From positions 930,001 to 994,000 of the forward strand of contig NZ_CP163518.1 of the NCBI RefSeq assembly GCF_041080625.1: DNA of 64,000 nucleotides, written 5' to 3'. The stretch's first letter is position 1, and each line of letters begins with the position of its first letter. The notes under the pieces are model-generated. The model worked only from the letters and a program-made list of their open reading frames with translations, ran no database searches and was not told the origin of the DNA. Below are positions 50,102 through 59,354 of the stretch, one piece after another. This DNA is from Streptomyces sp. CG1 (GTDB lineage: Bacteria; Actinomycetota; Actinomycetes; Streptomycetales; Streptomycetaceae). A program made the translations under genes and the position numbers.

Positions 50102-52444
50102 TCACTCCGTCTCGTGGTGGTTTGCCGTTCCCGCGACCATGAGCTGACCGAGCGCCAGCCCTCCGTCGTTCGGGGGGACTTCACGGTGCCGGAGGACGGC
50201 GAACCTCGCCCCGGCGAGCAGCGCGGCGGTCTCCTCCTCCAACAGGGCGTTGGCGAAGACGCCTCCGGTGAGGGCGACAGTGGTCAGGCCGGTCTGCGCG
50301 CGGGCGCGCCGGCAGATCTCGATGACGGCCCGCGCGACACCCCGGTGGAAGCGGGCCGCCAGAACCGGTGCGGGGATGCCGCGCCGCCGGTCCGCGAGCA
50401 GGGCCCTCAGCATCGGTGCCGCATCGCAGGCGAGGACGCCCGCACCGGTGAGGCCGAAGGGGTACGACACGCTGTCCGCGTTCCTGGCCTCCAGTGCCGC
50501 CGCCTCCAGTTCCAGCGCGGCCTGCGCCTCGTATCCCGCGCGATGGCACACCCCGGCCAGGGACGACACGGCGTCGAAGAGACGCCCCATGCTGGAGGTC
50601 GCAACGCAGGCGATCTGCCGGGTCAACTGCTGCCGCAGCACGGTGCGTTCGGCCTCCGTGCAGGCCAGGACGCTCGGCAGGTCCCGCTCCCACGGCAGTC
50701 CGGCCGCCCACAGCCGGGCCAGCGCCAGCCGGCAGGGGTTGGCCACGCCGGCGTCCGCGCCGGGCAGCGGGGCGGGGGTGAGGTGAGCGAAGCGCCGGTA
50801 GCCGGTGTAGTCGGCGAGCAGGATCTCACCGCCCCACACGGTGGCGTCGTCGCCGTATCCGGTGCCGTCGAAGGCGACCCCGATCACGGGGGTGGTGCCG
50901 TCCAGGCCGTGCTCGGCCATCGCGGAGGCGATGTGGGCGTGGTGGTGCTGCACCAGCCGCAAAGGCATCTTCGAGGCGCGGCGCCGGGCCCAGCGCGTCG
51001 AGTGGTAGCCGGGGTGCCGGTCGGCGGCGACGACGGCCGGGGCGACTCCGGTCAGGCGGCTCAGGTGCCGCTCGGCGTGCTCGGCGGCCTCCAGGGTGGC
51101 CAGCGCGCCCATGTCGCCGATGTGCGGCCCGAACCAGGCGTGATCGCCCTCGCCGAGGCACAGGACGTTCTTCAGGTCGCCGCCGACCGCGAGGGTGGGA
51201 CGGACCGGGACCGGGAGGCGCAGCGGGCTGGGGACATAGCCGCGGGAGCGTCTGAGGACCTGTTCGGTGCCGTCCGGGCGTACCCGCAGCAGGGAGTCGT
51301 CGCACGGTGAGGCGATGGGCCGGTCGTGGGTGAGCCAGGCGTCGGCCAGTCCGGCGAGCCGGGTCAGCGCCTCGGTGTCGTCGGTGACGATGGGTTCGCC
51401 GGAGCGGTTGCCGCTCGTCATCACCAGCGCACGCGGACCCGGCGGATCCCCGGGCAGCCCGAACAGCAGGGTGTGGACCGGGGTGTAGGGCAGCATCAGG
51501 CCCACATGCGGGCTGCCCGGGCAGACCTGACCGGTGAGACCGGGGCAACCCTGCGCGGTGCGGCGGCGCAGCAGCACGATGGGGCGGCGGGCGCTGGTCA
51601 GCGCGGCCCGCTCGGCCGCGGAGAGCACCGCGAGCCGCTCCGCGGTGGCGAGGTCCGCGCACATCACCGCGAAGGCCTTGCCGCCCCGTTCCTTGCGGCG
51701 GCGCAGGGTGGCCACGGCCCGGTCGTCGGTGGCGTCGCAGGCCAGGTGGTAGCCGCCGAGTCCCTTGACGGCGACGATCCGGCCGGCGGCCAGCAGCGCC
51801 CGCGCCGTGGCGAGGGCGTTCCCGTCCCTCGCCGCTCTCAGGCCGCTCAGGGCCGGGATCAGGGTGAGCCGCGGCCCGCAGCCGGGGCAGGCGACCGGCT
51901 GGGCGTGGAAGCGCCGGTCGGCGGGGTCGCCGTACTCGCGGGAACAGGCCGGACACATCGGGAAGCCGGCCATGGTGGTGGCCGCGCGGTCGTACGGCAT
52001 CCCGGTGGCGATGGTGAAGCGCGGGCCGCAGTGGGTGCAGGTGACGAACGGGTGCCGGTGCCGGCGGTCGGCCCGACCGGCCAGTTCGCGCAGGCAGTCG
52101 GCGCAGGTCGCGGTGTCCGGCGGAAGCTGGGTGCGGCCCCCGGCGCGCTCGGTGGAGCGGATCGCGAAGGGTCCGGTGTCGCCGGTGGCGGGCAGGTCCT
52201 CACCGGCGATGCCGCTCACGGTGGCCAGCGGCGGCGGCTGTTCCGCCAGCGTGGCGCAGAAGCGGTCGACCTCGTCCGCCGGGCCCTCGATCTCGACGAG
52301 CACGCCGTCGCCGGTGTTGCCGACGAACCCGGACAGGCCGAGGCCTGCGGCGAGCCGGTGCACATACGGCCGGAAGCCCACGCCCTGCACGGTTCCCCGC
52401 ACGGTGAGCCGACGGCGCACGAGGCCGGTGGCGGGGGCGGTCAT
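50102..52444 (-). CDS. hypF: HypF carbamoyltransferase
   Basis: 780 residues from ATG 52444 (ATGA overlap with hypB). Order: acylphosphatase domain (LTVRGTVQGVGFRPYVHRLA, ~10-95), two zinc fingers (CADCLRELAG...CTHCGPRF; CPACSREYGD...CPGCGPRL), YrdC-like domain (VAVKGLGGYHLACDATDDRA; LVMTSGNRSGEPI) and a Kae1-like domain (VQHHHAHIASAMAEHGL; TGGVFANALLEEE). It transfers carbamoyl from carbamoyl phosphate to HypE. Full length. Confidence 0.95.
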   Translation of the reverse strand: MTAPATGLVRRRLTVRGTVQGVGFRPYVHRLAAGLGLSGFVGNTGDGVLVEIEGPADEVDRFCATLAEQPPPLATVSGIAGEDLPATGDTGPFAIRSTERAGGRTQLPPDTATCADCLRELAGRADRRHRHPFVTCTHCGPRFTIATGMPYDRAATTMAGFPMCPACSREYGDPADRRFHAQPVACPGCGPRLTLIPALSGLRAARDGNALATARALLAAGRIVAVKGLGGYHLACDATDDRAVATLRRRKERGGKAFAVMCADLATAERLAVLSAAERAALTSARRPIVLLRRRTAQGCPGLTGQVCPGSPHVGLMLPYTPVHTLLFGLPGDPPGPRALVMTSGNRSGEPIVTDDTEALTRLAGLADAWLTHDRPIASPCDDSLLRVRPDGTEQVLRRSRGYVPSPLRLPVPVRPTLAVGGDLKNVLCLGEGDHAWFGPHIGDMGALATLEAAEHAERHLSRLTGVAPAVVAADRHPGYHSTRWARRRASKMPLRLVQHHHAHIASAMAEHGLDGTTPVIGVAFDGTGYGDDATVWGGEILLADYTGYRRFAHLTPAPLPGADAGVANPCRLALARLWAAGLPWERDLPSVLACTEAERTVLRQQLTRQIACVATSSMGRLFDAVSSLAGVCHRAGYEAQAALELEAAALEARNADSVSYPFGLTGAGVLACDAAPMLRALLADRRRGIPAPVLAARFHRGVARAVIEICRRARAQTGLTTVALTGGVFANALLEEETAALLAGARFAVLRHREVPPNDGGLALGQLMVAGTANHHETE

Positions 52445-53157
52445 ACGGCGGGAGCGCCGACGGTGTGGCCGTGCGGATGCGGCGCGAGGGGCGGCCGGTG
52501 AAGGGTGCCGTCCCGGGCGGCGAGGGCATGGTCCAGGAGGGTGCCCACGCCGGAGCCGGTGCGGGCGCAGGACCGCACGATCCGCACGCCCGGATTGACC
52601 CGGTGCACGTTGGTCCGGAAGGCGGCCTCGTCGAAGCCGGCCGGTTCGGCCAGGTCGGTCTTGGTGATCACGACCAGATGGGCGGAGCCGAACGCGGTCG
52701 GGTACTTCAGCGGTTTGTCCTCGCCCTCGGTGACCGCCATCAGCACGACCCGCAGGGTCTCGCCGAGGTCGTACGCGGCCGGGCAGACGAGGTTGCCGAC
52801 GTTCTCCACGAAGAGCACCGAGGTGTCCGCCGGCAGCCAGCCGGTCAGCCGGGCCCGGACCTGACGGGCCTCCAGGTGGCACAGCCCGTCGGTGAGCAGC
52901 TGCTGGACGGGGGCGCCGGAGCGGGCCAGCCGTACGGCGTCGTTCTCGGTGGCAAGGTCGGCGGTCAGGGCGGCCACCGGGACACCCTGTTCCACGGCGC
53001 GGGCCAGGACCCGGCCGAGGAGTTCGGTCTTGCCGCTGCCGGGGCTGGACAGCAGGTTGACGACGGTCACGCCCTGCCGGGCGAGGTCGCCGCGCAGCTC
53101 GGCGGCCAGGTCGTCGTTCTTGGCCAGGACGGCCTGCTTGACGTCGGACCGGCACAT
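52441..53157 (-). CDS. hypB: HypB nickel-binding GTPase
   Basis: 238 residues from ATG 53157 with GAGGAG upstream. P-loop LLSSPGSGKTELLGRVL, metal site VGNLVCPAAYDLGET, base motif VITKTDL. The long N-terminal His-rich stretch of many HypB proteins is absent; a short C-terminal His patch (HRPPLAPHPHGHTVG) may replace it. Provides GTP-driven Ni delivery with HypA. A MITE-like element lies just upstream. Confidence 0.94.
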   Translation of the reverse strand: MCRSDVKQAVLAKNDDLAAELRGDLARQGVTVVNLLSSPGSGKTELLGRVLARAVEQGVPVAALTADLATENDAVRLARSGAPVQQLLTDGLCHLEARQVRARLTGWLPADTSVLFVENVGNLVCPAAYDLGETLRVVLMAVTEGEDKPLKYPTAFGSAHLVVITKTDLAEPAGFDEAAFRTNVHRVNPGVRIVRSCARTGSGVGTLLDHALAARDGTLHRPPLAPHPHGHTVGAPAV

Positions 53158-53203
53158 GGGCGCTGCTCCTCGGGTGCGGGGGTGAGGCCCGGGGCGCTGC
53201 CTG

Positions 53204-53304
53204 GGCCCTGTCGTCACATTCCCGTCGTCCGCCCGGTGGGCGGGCACCGCGGCGAGCGTGCGTGCCAGGCGTCGCGGGGCAGGCGGGAATGTGACGACAG
53301 GGCC
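53204..53304. mobile_element. MITE-like 101-bp element with 21-bp perfect terminal inverted repeats
   Basis: The ends (53204-53224 and 53284-53304) are perfect inverted copies over 21 bp; the left one starts GGCCCTGTCGTCACATTCCC. About 59 bp of GC-rich DNA without coding content lies between, including a short GCCC/GGGC stem. The layout is that of a miniature inverted-repeat element or the fused ends of an insertion sequence; the termini resemble those of some Streptomyces IS elements (from memory). No clear target duplication is visible. It sits between the protease gene and hypB, in line with the operon. Confidence 0.65.
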
Positions 53305-53332
53305 TGAGGGCCGGGCCCCACCGATCTTCCGC

Positions 53333-53899
53333 TCAACCGCCCGCTGTGCCGGGCAGCGCAGCCGGGTGCGCGGGCGCGGATTCCATCGGGTGGCCCAACG
53401 GGGGTGCGGGCGCGGCGGGATCGGCGAGCAGAACCGGGATCAGCGTGTGCAGGGCATCCACGGCCCGGCCGACGGCTGCCCGGACCGGTGTGCTGAGCCC
53501 CGGCAGGAGGTCCGCGTCGCCGGCGGGCAGCACCTCGGGCTCGCAGGCCAGGACGAGGACGCGGGGCAAGGGCTCGTCGCCGAGGTGGGTGGCCAGGGCC
53601 AGCACCTTCGCCGGGTCCATGCCGTGGGCCTCGGGTACGACGGTGCCGTCGGGCGGTTCGGCCTCGATCAGGGAGAGGGTGCCGGGGTGGTGGCCGCGGC
53701 GCGCGGTGTCGACCAGGACGGCGGTGTCGTATCCGTCGAGCAGGTCGTAGGCGAGGTCCATCCCCCGGATGCCGTAGTCGTGGACCCGTACCTCGGGCGG
53801 CAGCGGGCGCTGGTCGAGGGCGCGGATCACCTCCGGGCCGAAGGCGTCGTCGGCGAGGAAGATGTTGCCGGCGCCGGCCACCAGCAGACGCGGCGTCAC
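53333..53899 (-). CDS. Hydrogenase maturation protease (HupD/HycI family)
   Basis: 188 residues from GTG 53899, overlapping the hypX stop. Nickel-recognising residues of the family: LLVAGAGNIFLADDAFGPEV (Asp/Glu), DYGIRGMDLAYDLLDGYDTA and the His in VVPEAHGMDP. It should remove the C-terminal 22 residues of HhyL after Ni insertion. A Pro/Ala-rich tail extends the C-terminus by ~25 residues beyond the usual. Confidence 0.93.
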   Translation of the reverse strand: MTPRLLVAGAGNIFLADDAFGPEVIRALDQRPLPPEVRVHDYGIRGMDLAYDLLDGYDTAVLVDTARRGHHPGTLSLIEAEPPDGTVVPEAHGMDPAKVLALATHLGDEPLPRVLVLACEPEVLPAGDADLLPGLSTPVRAAVGRAVDALHTLIPVLLADPAAPAPPLGHPMESAPAHPAALPGTAGG

Positions 53900-55605
53900 C
53901 GGAGGTCTCCCGCGGGTGGGGTCAGGGGCCGGGGCGAGCCGGACGGGGTCTTGCGGACGAAGGCGGAGCGCAGGGCGTGGTAAGGAGCCTCCGGGTCGAA
54001 GAAGAGGGTGTGCATGCGGGCCAGTTCTGCCTCGCGGTACGCGGCGAGCGGGCGTTCGCCCTCGCCCGCGGCGCGGGCTGCGGACTTGGCGGCGATCCGT
54101 GCGTCCAGGAAGGGTGAGGAGGCGAGCTCGGCCGCCAGTTGCCGGACCTCGGCCGGGAAGTCGCCGGGTGCGGCCGGTACGAGCCGGTCCACGAGGCCGA
54201 GCCGTTCGGCGGACGCTGCGCTGACGGGCAGGGCCTCGGTGGTCAGCCGGTGGGCCTGCTCCGGTCCGACGCGGCGGGGCAGGGTGTACGTCCAGAACTC
54301 CGAGCCGTACAGGCCCATGCGCCGGTAGTGCGGGTTGAGGACGACGCCGGTGCGGCACCACACCTCGTCGGTGGCGAGGGCGAGCATGGCGCCGCCGGCC
54401 GCCGCGTTGCCTGCGAGCGCGGCCACGACGAGCCGGTCGGTGGTGGTGAGGACCGCCTCGACCAGGTCGTCCATGGCGTTGAGGTTGACCCACGACTCCC
54501 AGCCCGGATCGGGGGCCGCCTCGATGACGTTCAGATGGATGCCGTTGGAGAAGAAGTCGCGGTCCCCGCCGAGGACGAGGACCCGGGTGGGGTGCGAGAG
54601 CGCGTGCCGGTAGGCGGCGAGCAGCCGTTGGCACTGGTCGGTGCTCATCGCGCCGCCCGGGAAGGAGAAGCCGAGGAAGCCGACGTCACCGCGCTGCCGG
54701 TAGCGGATGTCGGTCCAGGTGCGCCGGTCGGAAGGAAGGCTCAGCGGGACGGGCGCTTCGGGGAGGTCGAGGGAGGGCTCGCAGGCGGCGAGCACGGAGG
54801 CGGCCGGGCGCCGGAAGGGCGCGGGGTCACCGGAGTTCTTGCGGGGGCGCAGTTCCGGGATCCAGACCGCGCCGTCGCGGGTGGCCCGGCAGACGGCGCC
54901 CGCCCGCCGGGCGAGCAGTTCGCCGGGGTGGCCGCCCAGCCGGTCCTCGGGGTGCCCGCCGTGCAGGAACACCTCCCGGCCGAGGAGTTCGTCGCGGACT
55001 CCCGGCTGCGAGTCGGCGCCGCGGAGTTTGCGCAGGACCGTTTCGGTGTCGTCCCGCGCCCAGTCGATACGCCGGCGCTCCTGCCGGAAGGCCTCGCGCC
55101 AGACCACGCTGATCGACTCGTCGGTCTGCGACCGGGGCTTGTAGGAGCCTTCGGCGTAGCGCCGTACGGCGGTGCGGACGGCGGTGACGGCGGCGTCGGA
55201 GACCTCGTTCCGGTACAGGTCGCTCTTGCCGACGGGCGCCACGGGGAACGGCTCCGCCGCCCAGATCACGCCCGCGTCCATCGCCGCCTCCGCCTGCAGG
55301 ACCGTCACGCCCCACCGGGGTGCCCGCTCGGCCACGGCCCAGTCCAGCGAGGACGGGCCGCGGTCTCCGGGCGGCCCCGGATGGACGATCAGGCAGGCGT
55401 GTTCGCGCCACACATCCTCGGGCAGGGCGGTCTTCAGCATCGGCGCGATGACCAGTTCCGGCCGCATTTCGTGTACGGCGGCCCGGATCTGGTCGTCGCC
55501 CTGCGAGGCGAGGACGACGTCCACGCGGTGGCCGAGGTCCGACAGTTCGGCGTACACACGCTGAGAGAGGCTGTTGAACGCACTGGCGACGAGCAAAATG
55601 TCCAT
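53896..55605 (-). CDS. hypX: HypX (HoxX), CO-ligand synthesis enzyme
   Basis: 569 residues. N-terminal formyl-THF transferase-like domain (LVIAPMLKTALPEDVW; LIVHPGPPGDRGPSSLDWAV; VTVLQAEAAMDAGVIWA) and a C-terminal enoyl-CoA-hydratase-like domain (FLGFSFPGGAMSTDQCQRL; LGGDRDFFSNGIHLNVIEA; AALAGNAAAGGAMLALATDE). HypX makes the CO ligand from N10-formyl-tetrahydrofolate via formyl-CoA, which allows assembly of the NiFe site in air. Probably first gene of the hyp operon; 66 bp separate it from the upstream mgtC-like gene. Confidence 0.93.
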   Translation of the reverse strand: MDILLVASAFNSLSQRVYAELSDLGHRVDVVLASQGDDQIRAAVHEMRPELVIAPMLKTALPEDVWREHACLIVHPGPPGDRGPSSLDWAVAERAPRWGVTVLQAEAAMDAGVIWAAEPFPVAPVGKSDLYRNEVSDAAVTAVRTAVRRYAEGSYKPRSQTDESISVVWREAFRQERRRIDWARDDTETVLRKLRGADSQPGVRDELLGREVFLHGGHPEDRLGGHPGELLARRAGAVCRATRDGAVWIPELRPRKNSGDPAPFRRPAASVLAACEPSLDLPEAPVPLSLPSDRRTWTDIRYRQRGDVGFLGFSFPGGAMSTDQCQRLLAAYRHALSHPTRVLVLGGDRDFFSNGIHLNVIEAAPDPGWESWVNLNAMDDLVEAVLTTTDRLVVAALAGNAAAGGAMLALATDEVWCRTGVVLNPHYRRMGLYGSEFWTYTLPRRVGPEQAHRLTTEALPVSAASAERLGLVDRLVPAAPGDFPAEVRQLAAELASSPFLDARIAAKSAARAAGEGERPLAAYREAELARMHTLFFDPEAPYHALRSAFVRKTPSGSPRPLTPPAGDLR

Positions 55606-55671
55606 GACACGGCATCGTGGCGCCTGGCCGGGGTGGCGTGAAGCACCGCCGCGCTGAATCGGCCATCTCCG

Positions 55672-56409
55672 CTATTCGTCGTCCGCCGCGGCGCTCACCT
55701 CGACGTCGAGCACTCCCTCCTCATGGAACAGCTCCGAAGCCAGCACCGTCGGGTCCTCGGCGCCTTCCAGCTCCAGCAGCACCCGGGCCGCGTCGTCCGT
55801 GCGGCCGGGCAGCCGTTCGACCTTGACCTGCACGATCCGGAAGCCGCGCCGGGTGCATGTCTCCATCAGACGCGGCAGCAGGGCCGTCCCGGTGCGGTAG
55901 GTCAGCCGTGCCTCGAAGCCGGTGGCGACCGTCTCGGGGATCAGCCGGGACGTGAACAGCGGATAGCCGCGCACCACGAGGAAGTGCAGGGCGGTCACCG
56001 CCAGCGCGAGGATGGGCAGCCCGCCGCCGCAGGCCATGCCGACCGCGGCCGTCAGCCAGATGGTGGCGGCAGTCGTCAGCCCCCGTACGGCGTCCCGTCG
56101 TACGAAGATCAGACCGCCGCCGATGAAGCCGATGCCGGACACGATCTGCGCGGCGACCCGGGAGGGGTCGAAGGAGACGTTCTGCAGCCCGAGCACCGCC
56201 GTGAACCCGTGCTGGGACACCTCCATCATCAGCGCGCTCGCGATGCCGACCAGCGTGTGTGTACGCAGCCCGGCGCTCTTCTGCTGGGCCGCCCGCTCCC
56301 AGCCGATCAGGCTGGACAGCAGCAGCGCCAGCCCCAGCTCGGCCAGCTGCCGCACCCCCTGGCCGTTGTGCACGTCCCACAACGGTGCCGCGAGCCCCGC
56401 TCCTGCCAT
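55672..56409 (-). CDS. MgtC/SapB-family membrane protein
   Basis: 245 residues from ATG 56409. Five membrane segments (VRQLAELGLALLLSSLIGWE; RTHTLVGIASALMMEVSQHG; ILALAVTALHFLVV) with family marks GLRTHTLVGI and RVAAQIVSGIGFIGGG. A cytoplasmic ACT-like C-terminal domain (RRGFRIVQVKVERLPGRTDD) follows. MgtC proteins help survival under low Mg or acid; in actinomycetes the role is unclear. Confidence 0.88.
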   Translation of the reverse strand: MAGAGLAAPLWDVHNGQGVRQLAELGLALLLSSLIGWERAAQQKSAGLRTHTLVGIASALMMEVSQHGFTAVLGLQNVSFDPSRVAAQIVSGIGFIGGGLIFVRRDAVRGLTTAATIWLTAAVGMACGGGLPILALAVTALHFLVVRGYPLFTSRLIPETVATGFEARLTYRTGTALLPRLMETCTRRGFRIVQVKVERLPGRTDDAARVLLELEGAEDPTVLASELFHEEGVLDVEVSAAADDE

Positions 56410-56591
56410 GCACACCTCGCACGTCGATCCGCCCCGGTCCGGGCTCTTCGATGGTCCGCTGCTCGCGCCTACCCCGCGACGGGACCTCGATTCCTGCGGT
56501 CCGGGTGGTTCAATCTGGGTGTCCCCTCCGTGTGCGGGCGCCCGCCCGGCGCAGGCGCCGCAGCGACGCCCTCCACCCCGCAGAGGTCCCC

Positions 56592-56960
56592 ATGGCCTTC
56601 TTCGCACTCTCCCGGCACCAGCCGTTGACCCTGCTCTCCGTCACCGAGCTGGTCTCGGCCCACGACCGGCTGGTGAACGAGAACCAGCAGTTGCGGCGCG
56701 CCGTGTCCTCGCACGCGGTGATCGACCAGGCCATCGGAGCCATGGTCGTCCTCGGGCGGATCGCCCCGGAAGAGGCGTGGCGGGCGCTGCGGGACGTCTC
56801 CCAACGCACCAACGTCAAACTGCGGACGGTCGCGGAACACATCCTGGACTGCGCCCAGGGCGGGACGCTCCCGGAACCGCAGCGGACCGAGCTGGGCAAG
56901 GCAATCGCGCGCTACCGCCGGTGCGGCGACGCGGGCGAGCCCCCGACGACTGATCGGTGA
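56592..56960 (+). CDS. ANTAR-domain protein
   Basis: 122 residues. A short coiled coil (ELVSAHDRLVNENQQLRRAV) leads into the ANTAR domain: SHAVIDQAIGAMVVLGRIAP, EEAWRALRDVSQRTNVKLRT, VAEHIL. ANTAR proteins bind twin hairpins in nascent RNA and prevent termination. There is no receiver or GAF input domain. Divergent from the mgtC-like gene. Confidence 0.88.
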   Translation: MAFFALSRHQPLTLLSVTELVSAHDRLVNENQQLRRAVSSHAVIDQAIGAMVVLGRIAPEEAWRALRDVSQRTNVKLRTVAEHILDCAQGGTLPEPQRTELGKAIARYRRCGDAGEPPTTDR

Positions 56961-57114
56961 CGGTCCGCCCGCCCTCGTCCGACAGCGGGTCCGCGCCCGG
57001 CTCGCCGGCAGGTCACGGCAGGGCGAGGAAGCCGCGGTCACATCCGCGGTCCGGCCTCCGTCAGTACAGCGGAAGTCCGTCGGTACGGCGGAGGACGGAG
57101 CGGGCCAGGAGGTC

Positions 57115-57822
57115 ATGCGGGTGGATGTGTACGAGGCGGTGGCGAGCCGGCGGGCGGTGCGGGCCTTCACGGACGAACCGGTCCCGCATGCGGCGCTGGA
57201 CCGGGTCCTGGCCGCCGCCGCACGCTCCCCCGCGGGCGGCAATCTCCAGCCGTGGCACCTCTATGTGCTCACCGGCGCCCCGCTCGCCGAGCTGAAGAAG
57301 CGCACCGCCGAGCGTGCCGAGGCCGGCGACCCGGGGGACGAGCGGCAGTACCGGATGTATCCGCCGGAGCCGAAGTCCCCTTACCGGGAACGGCGGTCGG
57401 CGGCGGCCGCCCGGCGGTTCGCGGCGCTCGGGATCCGGCGCGAGGACTCGGAGGCCCGCCGGGCGGCCGTCGCCGCGAACTGGCGGTGTTTCGGTGCCCC
57501 GTGTCTGCTGCTGTGCTACCTCGACCGCGCGATGGGCGAGGCGCAGTGGGCCGACCTCGGGATGTATCTGCAGACGGTGATGCTGCTGCTCCGCGCCGAG
57601 GGGCTGCACAGCTGTGCCCAGATGGCGTGGTCGGTGTACCACCGCACGGTCGCGGACGTGGTGACCCCTCCGGAGGAACTGGTCCTGTTCGCGGGCCTGT
57701 CGATCGGCTTCGAGGACCCGTCGGCGCCGTTCGCCCCCATCGACCGGGCTCTGCTCGCGGAGACGGTCACGTTCCTCGGCGGCAGCGCAGGCAGTGGGAG
57801 GGGGCAGCCCGCCTCGCCGTAG
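57115..57822 (+). CDS. Nitroreductase-family FMN enzyme
   Basis: 235 residues. FMN-binding start VYEAVASRRAVRAFTDEPVP and RSPAGGNLQPWHLYVLTG; dimer and flavin contacts DLGMYLQTVMLLLRAEGLHS, CAQMAW. Typical NAD(P)H-dependent reductases of quinones or nitro-compounds. AI-2E-type permease follows after 135 bp; no pathway context. Confidence 0.88.
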   Translation: MRVDVYEAVASRRAVRAFTDEPVPHAALDRVLAAAARSPAGGNLQPWHLYVLTGAPLAELKKRTAERAEAGDPGDERQYRMYPPEPKSPYRERRSAAAARRFAALGIRREDSEARRAAVAANWRCFGAPCLLLCYLDRAMGEAQWADLGMYLQTVMLLLRAEGLHSCAQMAWSVYHRTVADVVTPPEELVLFAGLSIGFEDPSAPFAPIDRALLAETVTFLGGSAGSGRGQPASP

Positions 57823-57957
57823 GTCTGCGCGCCGAAACGTCGCCATCCGGGGGAAGTCATGCACGGACGCCTTCCGCGCGCCCCTCGCGCGACGGGCGCT
57901 TACGGTTCTCCCATGTGACCGACCGTCACCAGGGGCGACGGAGAGGAGCCGGAGGCG

Positions 57958-59127
57958 GTGGTGGGCGATGCGCGTCGGCGGGCGGCCGGGCCGGGCTGCG
58001 GGCGCCGCAGGGGGCGGGCGCCGGGCAGCCGGCCGGCGTACACCGTGCGGCGCGCGGCCGCCCCGCGCCCCGGGCCGGTGCCGGCGGCCGCGCGGGTGGT
58101 GCCCTGGCTGAGCATCGGGGCGGCCTACGCCTGGCGGCTCATCCTCATCGGGATCGTCGTCTACGGCGTCTTCAGCGTCCTCGGCAGTTTCCAGCTCATC
58201 GCCGTCGCCCTCTTCCTCGCGCTGATCGTCACGTCCGTACTGCGCCCGCTGGCCGACCTGCTCAACCGTGTCCTGCCGCGGCCGTTGTGCGTCGCCGTGG
58301 CACTGGTGGGCAGTCTGCTGCTCCTGCTGGCCCTGCTCGCCCTCGTGGGCAACGCGGTGGCCGGCGAGTCGGCGCGGCTGGCCGGTGAGTTCCGCGGCGG
58401 GGTGCACCGTATCGAGGAGTGGTTGCGCCGGCCGCCGTTCCGGCTGAGCCCGAGCCGGCTGGCCGAGTTGGAGAACCAGGTGACGCGCTACCTCTCGGCG
58501 CACCGCGCCAGCCTGCTCAGCCGCGCCGTCAGCGGCCTGGGCCGGGTCGTCGAGGTGGTCACCGGGGTGGCGCTCGCACTGTTCTCCTCGGTGTTCTTCA
58601 TCCATTCCGGCGAGCGTTTGTGGGGCTGGATCCGCGACCACGCGCTGCCGAGCGGCGCCCGTCCGGCGTGGGACCGGGCGGGGCGGGCGGCATGGCGGGC
58701 CTTCGCCGGGTACACGCGCGGCATCATCATCGTGGCCGCCACCAATGCCGTGCTCGTCGGCATCGCCCTGCTCGTGCTGCGGGTGCCGCTCGCGCTGCCG
58801 CTGACGCTGCTGGAGTTCTTCGCCACGTTCGTGCCGCTGGTGGGCTCGCCGGTCGCGCTCGGCGTCGCCACGGTCGTCGCGCTGGCCGGGCGCGGGCCGA
58901 TCACGGCGTTGGCCGTACTGGCGCTGATCGTCGTGATCGGCCAGTTGGAGGGCCATGTGCTGCATCCGCTGGTGATGAGCTGGGCGGTACGGCTGCACCC
59001 GCTCGTCGTCGCCGTGTCGGTGATCGCGGGCAGCATCATCGCGGGGGTGATCGGTGCCGTGGTGGCCGTGCCGCTGGTCTCGGTCGTCTGGGCGGTACTG
59101 CGGGCCTTGCGTGCGGTGCCGCGGTGA
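57958..59127 (+). CDS. AI-2E/UPF0118 family permease
   Basis: 389 residues from GTG 57958 (GGAGG just before). A basic Arg/Ala/Pro-rich N-terminus of ~45 residues precedes eight membrane segments: AWRLILIGIVVYGVFSVLGS, ALFLALIVTSVLRPLADLLN and LIVVIGQLEGHVLHPLVMSW (family signature Q-x-E-x-x-x-x-P). Family members transport small molecules or Na+/H+; substrate here unknown. Confidence 0.85.
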   Translation: MVGDARRRAAGPGCGRRRGRAPGSRPAYTVRRAAAPRPGPVPAAARVVPWLSIGAAYAWRLILIGIVVYGVFSVLGSFQLIAVALFLALIVTSVLRPLADLLNRVLPRPLCVAVALVGSLLLLLALLALVGNAVAGESARLAGEFRGGVHRIEEWLRRPPFRLSPSRLAELENQVTRYLSAHRASLLSRAVSGLGRVVEVVTGVALALFSSVFFIHSGERLWGWIRDHALPSGARPAWDRAGRAAWRAFAGYTRGIIIVAATNAVLVGIALLVLRVPLALPLTLLEFFATFVPLVGSPVALGVATVVALAGRGPITALAVLALIVVIGQLEGHVLHPLVMSWAVRLHPLVVAVSVIAGSIIAGVIGAVVAVPLVSVVWAVLRALRAVPR

Positions 59128-59201
59128 GGGATTGACCGCTCGTCACCCTCCCTCCTCAACTGCCGTACCGCACAAGGACTTTCACGACGATCCGAACACG
59201 G

Positions 59202-59229
59202 GATCAGTTGTTCCCTGGAACAGGTGATC
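59202..59229. promoter_or_regulatory. 28-bp interrupted palindrome
   Basis: GATCA / TGATC outer arms and TGTTCC / GGAACA inner arms are arranged symmetrically (59202-59206 with 59225-59229; 59209-59214 with 59217-59222). It lies 75 bp after the permease stop and 126 bp before a 19-residue peptide. It could be a repressor site for the peptide or a terminator. Confidence 0.45.
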
Positions 59230-59354
59230 GTCGCTCAGGAGAGCGCCGGGACGGGAGTGACGGGACCATACTCACGGTGTGCGAACAGCGGGCTGCAGAC
59301 CGTGGTCGACGCACAGGTCCCACTCACAGACACACCGCAAGGAGCAGCACGACC

